From positions 1-26,109 of IMG/VR virus record IMGVR_UViG_3300044637_000780: 26,109 bases of DNA. The stretch is one strand, 5' to 3'. Position numbers and translations under genes: made by a program. The stretch's first letter is position 1; the number at the start of each line of letters is the position of its first letter. Below are positions 21,750 through 26,109 of this stretch, in pieces. The DNA is from a virus. The notes beneath the pieces were generated by a model. It was not told the origin of the DNA. It saw nothing but the letters and a program-made list of their open reading frames with translations, and ran no database searches.

Positions 21750-22346
21750 ATGATATTAAAGAGGTATTGGTATAGTGGAGGATTTAATATTACGGCACCA
21801 TTAAAATGTGGTACTCGATGGTTAGCTGACTATACAGAACCTTTAGGATTTTCAAAGTACGAATCACATTACGAACTTAGTAAATTGTATGTTGGTAAAG
21901 ATAAAATAAACTATTTTCTTTATAGAGAACCAAGTGAACATTTCATAACCGCTTTACATACTGAAGTCCTAACATATGCTAGAGAAAAGAATTTAGAATC
22001 ATTAAATTTAAAACCAATAGTTGATAGATTTAAAATAAACTATGGAGAACATTGGTCATTAAATTTATGGGAAAAATTGTACGAAGACATACCAAATATG
22101 GAGAGAAATTTTGATTTTGTTAATTTGAAAAACTTGTCAAAATTATTCAACAATAAGTTTCCACATAAAAAAGAGGAGTACGATTTTTTAAATAATAAAT
22201 TACACTTAACAAAACCAGAATTATTAATTAAACTTAAAAAAGAATATCCAAATGAGTGGATATATTTTAATGAGATAATAAAAAAAGAAACAGTTATTAT
22301 GAATAAAGTAATTTACCAATCAAAAAAAATGAATTATGGGTTGTGA
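21750..22346 (+). CDS. Sulfotransferase-like P-loop protein
   Basis: A 198-residue protein. LKCGTRWLADY (residues 18-28) matches the 5'-phosphosulfate loop of sulfotransferases (PKSGTTW type), with K19, G21 and T22 kept. YFLYREPSEHFITAL (55-69) matches the 3'-phosphate-binding element (R-x-P then Ser/Thr), with R59 and T67. The C-terminal half is Lys and Asn-rich and not recognised; the protein is shorter than most cellular members. It would move sulfate from PAPS onto a sugar or other acceptor. Acceptor and activity are unknown. Confidence 0.62.
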   Translation: MILKRYWYSGGFNITAPLKCGTRWLADYTEPLGFSKYESHYELSKLYVGKDKINYFLYREPSEHFITALHTEVLTYAREKNLESLNLKPIVDRFKINYGEHWSLNLWEKLYEDIPNMERNFDFVNLKNLSKLFNNKFPHKKEEYDFLNNKLHLTKPELLIKLKKEYPNEWIYFNEIIKKETVIMNKVIYQSKKMNYGL

Positions 22347-22752
22347 TATTCACGGATTTATTGAGTATCGTAGTAAGGACGATAAAAGAGACGAACCAAT
22401 TTGGAATGCAGTTTCTGAGGAACTTAGTTTAGGTAGAAACTATAATGTGTTTGGTTATTTGACTGATGGTCAAGTTAGGTATAACCCTGAATTAGAATTT
22501 GGTGTGAGACCAAAAGGATTACCAAAAGGTAATCTAAGTTTTGAAGTTAGGGAAGCAAATGGGGATGATGAATATAATCATTCACACTCTTGGTTATCAT
22601 TAAATGAATATGAAATGTTAATTGAGGAGATGTTAAAGAATGAAGATGAGGATGTGTTTGTGGGAACCGATTATCATCTTGTATTAGATATAATGAAATC
22701 ATTGGATAATCGTGGTATGGTTCCTCGATTTGTCTTTTGGTTCGATAGTTAA
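22336..22752 (+). CDS. Conserved phage hypothetical protein (MGCDIH type)
   Basis: A 138-residue protein opening MGCDIHGFIEYRS, with a Cys-Asp-x-His that could bind metal. GRNYNVFGYLTDGQVRY and SHSWLSLNEYEML (about residues 80-95) follow the layout of a widespread phage and bacterial protein type that begins MGCDIH and carries an HS-x-SW-L motif. Its function is not established to my knowledge. It overlaps the sulfotransferase-like gene by 11 bases. Confidence 0.78.
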   Translation: MGCDIHGFIEYRSKDDKRDEPIWNAVSEELSLGRNYNVFGYLTDGQVRYNPELEFGVRPKGLPKGNLSFEVREANGDDEYNHSHSWLSLNEYEMLIEEMLKNEDEDVFVGTDYHLVLDIMKSLDNRGMVPRFVFWFDS

Positions 22753-22761
22753 AATTATTAT

Positions 22762-23082
22762 ATGTCATATATTATTGGAAAGAAATGTATTAATTGTTTG
22801 GATACCAGTTGCGTATCTGTTTGTCCTGTCGATGCTATCAATGGACCAATCCATATTGATAGAATTGCTTCTGAGATTTCTACAATGTCGAAGGAGGAAT
22901 TGTTCGGTAAACAATTATACATAAATCCTGACACTTGTATTGATTGTGGTGCTTGTGAACCTGAATGTCCTGTCGACGCGATATTCCCAACAGAAGAAGT
23001 TGCAGTTTCAATGGGAGACAAAGAATCGGTAATTACCAATTACGGATTTTATGGGATGACATATAAAAAATTCGAACAATAA
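22762..23082 (+). CDS. 2[4Fe-4S] ferredoxin
   Basis: A 106-residue ferredoxin. The first cluster is C9-x2-C12-x4-C17-x3-C21-P, the second C59-x2-C62-x2-C65-x3-C69-P, so all eight ligands are present. The 36-residue stretch between ([19 protein letters not shown]) is longer than in small clostridial ferredoxins, and the first motif has four residues where two are usual, altering that cluster's environment. The C-terminal 30 residues are an extra tail. It carries electrons at low potential for host or phage reductases. No phage redox partner is adjacent, so it likely feeds host enzymes. Confidence 0.9.
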   Translation: MSYIIGKKCINCLDTSCVSVCPVDAINGPIHIDRIASEISTMSKEELFGKQLYINPDTCIDCGACEPECPVDAIFPTEEVAVSMGDKESVITNYGFYGMTYKKFEQ

Positions 23083-23114
23083 TTTGGAAATTCCAAAATT
23101 ATTTAATATATTTT
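23083..23114 (+). promoter_or_regulatory. Inverted repeat overlapping a Bacteroidota-type promoter
   Basis: TTTG (23083-23086), 20 bases, TATATTTT (23107-23114), one mismatch in the -7. The TTTG is also the left arm of the inverted repeat TTTGGA-AAT-TCCAAA (23083-23097), which is followed by an AT-rich run, so it may be a weak terminator or an operator over the -33. Confidence 0.5.
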
Positions 23115-23131
23115 AATAAAACTTACTAACT

Positions 23132-23530
23132 ATGAAAGACACTTTTAAAAAAGTTTTCTCACAGAAAACATCTTCACCAATCTTTGTTGGTTTCGGAACA
23201 TTTGCAATTTTTACATTCATTGTATTTCCAGGACTAACAGCATCAAGTACAATTCTTAATATCTTATCAGGATTACTTGGTTTGTTTAGTTTAATGTTTC
23301 TATATTACTACATCAATATGGATAAGTTTGTCGATAATTTGATGAACATTGAACCGGGAGAAACCGAACTTGATTACATCAATCCTGATGAATTAAAACC
23401 AAAGAAAAAAAGAAACTCAAAACAATTCAATGGTATTAAAACTGATGAACCCTTTGTGAAAACCAGAAAGAAAAACAAACCTGAATTTCCAATAGAGCCT
23501 CATCGTACAACAATAAATAAAACAAAATAA
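23132..23530 (+). CDS. Two-span membrane protein, partner of the SPFH gene
   Basis: A 132-residue protein with two membrane helices (SPIFVGFGTFAIFTFIVFPG and ILSGLLGLFSLMFLYYYI) within the first 70 residues and a long polar, Lys-rich cytoplasmic tail (KPKKKRNSKQF, TRKKNKPEFPIEPHR). It ends one base before the SPFH gene and has its own promoter, so the pair forms a unit. A partner membrane protein is common next to SPFH genes in bacteria (NfeD with flotillins, or FtsH partners with HflKC), but this one has no NfeD or protease motif. Confidence 0.72.
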   Translation: MKDTFKKVFSQKTSSPIFVGFGTFAIFTFIVFPGLTASSTILNILSGLLGLFSLMFLYYYINMDKFVDNLMNIEPGETELDYINPDELKPKKKRNSKQFNGIKTDEPFVKTRKKNKPEFPIEPHRTTINKTK

Positions 23531-23531
23531 T

Positions 23532-24440
23532 ATGGCGTCATTTGAAGAACGATACGCTTATCAAGAAAAACAGCGTGAACAATTAAAATTAGAACAACAA
23601 TTAAAAAAACAAAAACTTATGAAGACAATTGGTGCGGGGGTATTAGGATTTTTTACATTAACATTTTTATTCTTCTCTTGTGAGAGAATTGACGCAGGAC
23701 ACGTTGGTGTCAAAGTAAATCAGTATGGGGATAACAAAGGAGTGGATGACGTAGTAGCAGTTACAGGTATGGTATTCTTCAATCCATTTACTACAGCAAT
23801 TTATGAGTTCCCTACATTCATTCAACATAAAGAATATAAAGGAGAGAACTCGTTTGTGGTAAACAGTAAAGATGGTAGTGAGTTCAGCGTGTCACCGATT
23901 ATGAACTATTCAGTTCAAAGAGATAAAGTACCTACAATTTTTAGTAAGTATCGTAGACCATTGGAAGACATTGAGGAAGGATTTTTAAAGACTGCGGTAT
24001 ACGATGCATTCAGATTAGCAACCAACAAGTACACTGCGGACGAATTGATTTCAAACAGAGCGGTGTTCGAAATTGAAGTTCGTAGATTATTGGACGGTCA
24101 ACTATTAAAGGAGGGATTTGTAATTAATCAATTCACCTCTAATTTGATTTATCCTGAAACATTCAAGAAATCAATCGAAGCTAAGAACAACGCAGTTCAA
24201 GCAGCATTAAGAGCTGAGAATGAAGTTAAGACTGCGGAAGCACAAGCTAAGATTAAAGTAGCAACCGCTGAAGGTAACGCCCAAGCAATGTTGACATCGG
24301 CAAAAGCAGAGGCGGAATCAAATAGATTGAAACAAGCAACATTAACTCCATTGTTATTACAATTAGAGTACATTAATAAATGGGATGGTAAGTTACCGGT
24401 ATATGGAACAGTACCTCAAATGTTTAAAAACGTTCAATAA
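23532..24440 (+). CDS. SPFH/prohibitin-like membrane protein
   Basis: A 302-residue protein. Residues 1-30 are charged (EERYAYQEKQREQLKLEQQL), residues 33-50 a membrane helix ending FLFFSC50, and 52-210 the SPFH domain (DAGHVGVKVNQYG, ... VSPIMNYSVQRDKV). The coiled-coil after it has the repeated Ala-Glu pattern NEVKTAEAQAKIKVATAEGN, as in prohibitins and HflK/C. These form ring-like membrane assemblies that control proteases. An internal start at M30 would make MKTIGAGVLGFFTLTFLFFS then C, a near-lipobox, so a lipoprotein form is conceivable. It is joined to the rmlC-like gene by a 1-base overlap. Confidence 0.88.
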   Translation: MASFEERYAYQEKQREQLKLEQQLKKQKLMKTIGAGVLGFFTLTFLFFSCERIDAGHVGVKVNQYGDNKGVDDVVAVTGMVFFNPFTTAIYEFPTFIQHKEYKGENSFVVNSKDGSEFSVSPIMNYSVQRDKVPTIFSKYRRPLEDIEEGFLKTAVYDAFRLATNKYTADELISNRAVFEIEVRRLLDGQLLKEGFVINQFTSNLIYPETFKKSIEAKNNAVQAALRAENEVKTAEAQAKIKVATAEGNAQAMLTSAKAEAESNRLKQATLTPLLLQLEYINKWDGKLPVYGTVPQMFKNVQ

Positions 24441-24979
24441 TGAAATTTATTAAGACAGACATCGATGGATGTTTTCTTATCACATACGAATCATTTCACG
24501 ACGAAAGAGGATTCTTTTCAGTACCGTACAATAAAGAAGACTTTAATCGAAATGTTGGGTATGATGTTGAGTTCGTTCAGGATAATATGTCATATTCTCA
24601 TTATGGGACCATTAGAGGACTTCATTTTCAAAAGGGGGAGTATGAACAGGCTAAGTTAGTAACGTGTACACAAGGACGTGTTTTGGACGTTGTGGTGGAT
24701 ATTAGAAAGGATTCCCCAACCTATGGTGAGGTTGTTAAGGTGGAGTTGGGTTGGTCTTTGAATAGACAACTCTTTGTTCCAAGAGGATGTGCTCACGGAT
24801 TTTCGGTATTGAGTACTAATGCAATCTTTCAATATAAGGTTGACAATCAATACAATAAGGAGTCCGAAGGTGGAATTGTTTACAATGACGAAACCTTAAA
24901 AATAGATTGGAAAATACCAGAAAATCAAAAAAGAATATCAGATAAGGATTTAGAATTACCAAGTTTTATATCTTTGTAG
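24440..24979 (+). CDS. rfbC: dTDP-4-dehydrorhamnose 3,5-epimerase-like enzyme
   Basis: A complete 179-residue RmlC-type protein. RGLHFQKGEYEQAKLV has H62 (catalytic base) and K72, LDVVVDIRKDSPTYG the central cupin strands, VPRGCAHGFSVLS has H119, and FQYKVDNQY has Y132, the usual general acid. The enzyme epimerises C3 and C5 of dTDP-4-keto-6-deoxyglucose on the route to dTDP-rhamnose. RmlA, B and D are not in the window, so it would have to use a host pool or genes elsewhere in the phage. Relatives make 3- or 5-epimers only, so the exact sugar is open. Confidence 0.92.
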   Translation: MKFIKTDIDGCFLITYESFHDERGFFSVPYNKEDFNRNVGYDVEFVQDNMSYSHYGTIRGLHFQKGEYEQAKLVTCTQGRVLDVVVDIRKDSPTYGEVVKVELGWSLNRQLFVPRGCAHGFSVLSTNAIFQYKVDNQYNKESEGGIVYNDETLKIDWKIPENQKRISDKDLELPSFISL

Positions 24980-24981
24980 GG

Positions 24982-24989
24982 TATTTATA
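24982..24989 (+). promoter_or_regulatory. TATTTATA element upstream of the P-loop kinase
   Basis: TATTTATA 12 bases before ATG 25002 (3 before ATG 24993), preceded by TATCTTTG (24969-24976), itself a perfect TAnnTTTG, so two promoter types may overlap here. No TTTG is seen at the -33 distance. Confidence 0.42.
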
Positions 24990-25001
24990 AAAATGTACAA
25001 T

Positions 25002-25427
25002 ATGGAAGATAAAGAATATGTTGGTGATTTAATCTTACTACGAGGGGTACCTGGTTCAGGTAAAACTACGGTAGGTGAGGTTATTTTGAGATGTGTGAGA
25101 GGTGATAATCCCGATGTTTTATCTGCGGATAACTTCTTTATGTCTGATAAAGGAATTTACAATTTCGATGGTTCAAAATTGAAAGAAGCACATAATGATT
25201 GTCTTTTGAAATGTGCTGAGAGAATGAAGAATGAATTCAGTAGAATAGTTGTGGCAAATACATTCACTGAGGAGTGGGAAATGGAAAAGTACTTTGAAAT
25301 TGCTGAGAGATACAAATATCGTGTTCATACTCTTGTTGTAGAGAATCGTCACGGGGGTAATAATATACACGGAGTACCGGATGAAAAGGTCAAACAAATG
25401 AGAGACCGATTCAACGTTAAGTTATAA
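25002..25427 (+). CDS. P-loop kinase-like ATPase (NEDD4BP2/polynucleotide kinase type)
   Basis: ATG 25002 is preferred; 24993 adds MYN and leaves almost no leader. The 141-residue protein opens with LILLRGVPGSGKTTVGEV, a Walker A loop (G15 to T22), then DVLSADNFFMSDKGIYNFDG with the Ser-Ala-Asp that holds the substrate end in polynucleotide-kinase-like P-loops, KLKEAHNDCL, and IVVANTFTEEWEMEKYFEIA, where the N-T-x-T pattern is typical of the N4BP2-like group. It could phosphorylate nucleic-acid 5' ends or a nucleotide. It is closed by a strong terminator. A HAD phosphatase is at 16000. Confidence 0.85.
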   Translation: MEDKEYVGDLILLRGVPGSGKTTVGEVILRCVRGDNPDVLSADNFFMSDKGIYNFDGSKLKEAHNDCLLKCAERMKNEFSRIVVANTFTEEWEMEKYFEIAERYKYRVHTLVVENRHGGNNIHGVPDEKVKQMRDRFNVKL

Positions 25428-25430
25428 TTT

Positions 25431-25458
25431 AATCCCCGAAAAATCGGGGATTTTTTTT
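25431..25458 (+). terminator. Rho-independent terminator after the P-loop kinase
   Basis: AATCCCCGA (25431-25439), AAAA loop, TCGGGGATT (25444-25452): a perfect 9-bp stem with a GC core, followed by T25451-T25458. Confidence 0.93.
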
Positions 25459-25462
25459 GATA

Positions 25463-25494
25463 TTTTGTAATATCAATAATAATATGTATTTTTA
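25463..25494 (+). promoter_or_regulatory. Bacteroidota-type promoter for 25515
   Basis: TTTTG (25463-25467), 19 bases, TATTTTTA (25487-25494), one mismatch from TAnnTTTG. The leader ends AACTTACTAAC (25503-25513) one base before the ATG, identical to the leader before 23132. Confidence 0.5.
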
Positions 25495-25514
25495 CGTAAA
25501 AGAACTTACTAACA

Positions 25515-26012
25515 ATGGGAACAAATTATTATCGAATTCCAACGGTGGAAGAAATGGAAAACAAAAAGTCCAAACTAATTCGTAGTGTCACCAATTTAGA
25601 TATATCACCATCCAATATTGAATGTGGATTTAGAGTGGCGGTTGATGACCAATGGGGTTCAGAATCACCTTGGGACACATTTATTGACGGTACTAACATT
25701 CATTTAGGTAAACGAAGTAGTGGTTGGAAATTCTGTTGGAATTTTCACGATAACAAATACTACTCCAATAAAGAAGAACTACTTAAATTCATTCGAGATG
25801 GTCGTATTGTTGATGAATACGGAGAAGAGTTAGATGTGAATGAGTTTATTTTGATGGCGCTTAATTGGGGAGAACCTGATGGTTTAGTTGTTAATAAAGA
25901 ATATCGAAAAAAAGAAAGGGCTAATGGAGCTGGTTCATTTTTTGACAACCCCAAGTATGATGATAAAATCATCGATGGATTAAGAGTTTCCTCATCAACT
26001 GATTTTTGTTAA
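25515..26012 (+). CDS. Conserved phage hypothetical protein (MGTNYY type)
   Basis: A 165-residue protein starting MGTNYYRIPTVEE, with NIHLGKRSSGWKFCWNFH near residues 62-77 and RIVDEYGEELDVNEF at about 97-111. The MGTNYY start, the HxGKxSxGW patch and the I-x-DEYG element match a protein type seen in many phages. No function is assigned that I know of. It stands behind its own promoter and is followed 1 base later by the phosphoesterase gene. Confidence 0.78.
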   Translation: MGTNYYRIPTVEEMENKKSKLIRSVTNLDISPSNIECGFRVAVDDQWGSESPWDTFIDGTNIHLGKRSSGWKFCWNFHDNKYYSNKEELLKFIRDGRIVDEYGEELDVNEFILMALNWGEPDGLVVNKEYRKKERANGAGSFFDNPKYDDKIIDGLRVSSSTDFC

Positions 26013-26013
26013 T

Positions 26014-26109
26014 ATGATAAAGATAGATAACCATATAAAGGTTTGGATAACATCCGATACACACTATAACCATAGTAATATATGTCGCGGAACTACCAAA
26101 TGGAGAATG
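26014..26109 (+). CDS. Calcineurin-like metallophosphoesterase, partial (N-terminus only)
   Basis: ATG 26014 opens a 32-codon frame that runs off the window. KVWITSDTHYNHSNICRG holds the D-x-H of the first metal-binding motif, here SDTHYNH, in the form usual for phage phosphoesterases. The rest of the gene is outside the window, so substrate and length are unknown. Confidence 0.82.
   Translation, partial: MIKIDNHIKVWITSDTHYNHSNICRGTTKWRM

Noticed and set aside
22547-22768. 73-codon minus-strand frame
   Set aside because: Antisense to the MGCDIH-type gene; low-complexity His-rich translation with no start context.
22758-23039. 93-codon minus-strand frame
   Set aside because: Antisense to the ferredoxin with eight cluster cysteines; the ferredoxin is clearly the real gene.
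1-26109. CRISPR arrays, tRNA genes or insertion sequences
   Set aside because: I saw no regularly spaced repeats, no cloverleaf with a GTTC arm, and no transposase or terminal inverted repeats.

Overview
This window looks like an accessory and part-structural region of a large, AT-rich, double-stranded DNA phage infecting a member of the Bacteroidota, probably a Flavobacterium-like host. The case for a phage is the packing: about 43 mostly small genes with almost no spacer, many ATGA-type or longer overlaps, and a mix of nucleotide metabolism, DNA modification, cell-wall lysis, glycan-modification and virion-type genes. The case for a Bacteroidota host is the promoters: several intergenic gaps carry TTTG, 18-20 bases, then TAnnTTTG or a one-mismatch version, the Bacteroidota -33/-7 pattern, and start codons generally lack Shine-Dalgarno sequences. 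No terminase, capsid or polymerase gene lies in the window, so the exact phage lineage cannot be fixed from here.

Layout. Positions 1-3001 are a leftward block: a small Cys-rich protein, a terminator, a ribbon-helix-helix-like protein and two GT-B glycosyltransferases (the last cut by the window edge). From 3098 to 8651 a rightward block holds two SGNH-like proteins, a DPPF methyltransferase, small membrane proteins, thymidylate synthase and a secreted NlpC/P60 hydrolase, with a leftward DUF192 gene inserted at 4453-4812 and a leftward 42-residue gene at 8648-8776. From 8854 to 13226 come two tandem PcfJ-like paralogues and a cytosine-5 DNA methyltransferase. Positions 13244-16796 are a tight string of small genes: membrane peptides, a PD-(D/E)XK-like protein, an HExxH protein, a SpeD-like pyruvoyl enzyme and a HAD phosphatase. 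Positions 16824-20847 carry virion-type proteins: a three-domain cell-wall enzyme, a 433-residue protein and an 80-residue protein, all with a similar short N-terminal helix and an LxE motif. Positions 20925-26109 hold a DEDDh exonuclease, a sulfotransferase-like protein, a 2[4Fe-4S] ferredoxin, an SPFH/prohibitin-like protein, a dTDP-sugar 3,5-epimerase, a P-loop kinase and the start of a calcineurin-type phosphoesterase.

How the parts may work together. ThyA and the two DNA methyltransferases supply and mark phage DNA. The exonuclease, HAD phosphatase, P-loop kinase and phosphoesterase could form a nucleic-acid end-processing set. The glycosyltransferases, RmlC-type epimerase, sulfotransferase-like protein and SGNH proteins could decorate a glycan on the virion or host surface. 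NlpC/P60 and the M23/lysozyme-like protein attack peptidoglycan from inside and from the virion respectively. The most notable signals are the shared N-terminal module of the virion-type proteins, which resembles T4 capsid-targeting sequences cut at LxE, and a TATTTATA element found on the plus strand only directly upstream of three start codons, two of them in that group. Together they suggest a T4-like late-gene programme adapted to a Bacteroidota host.
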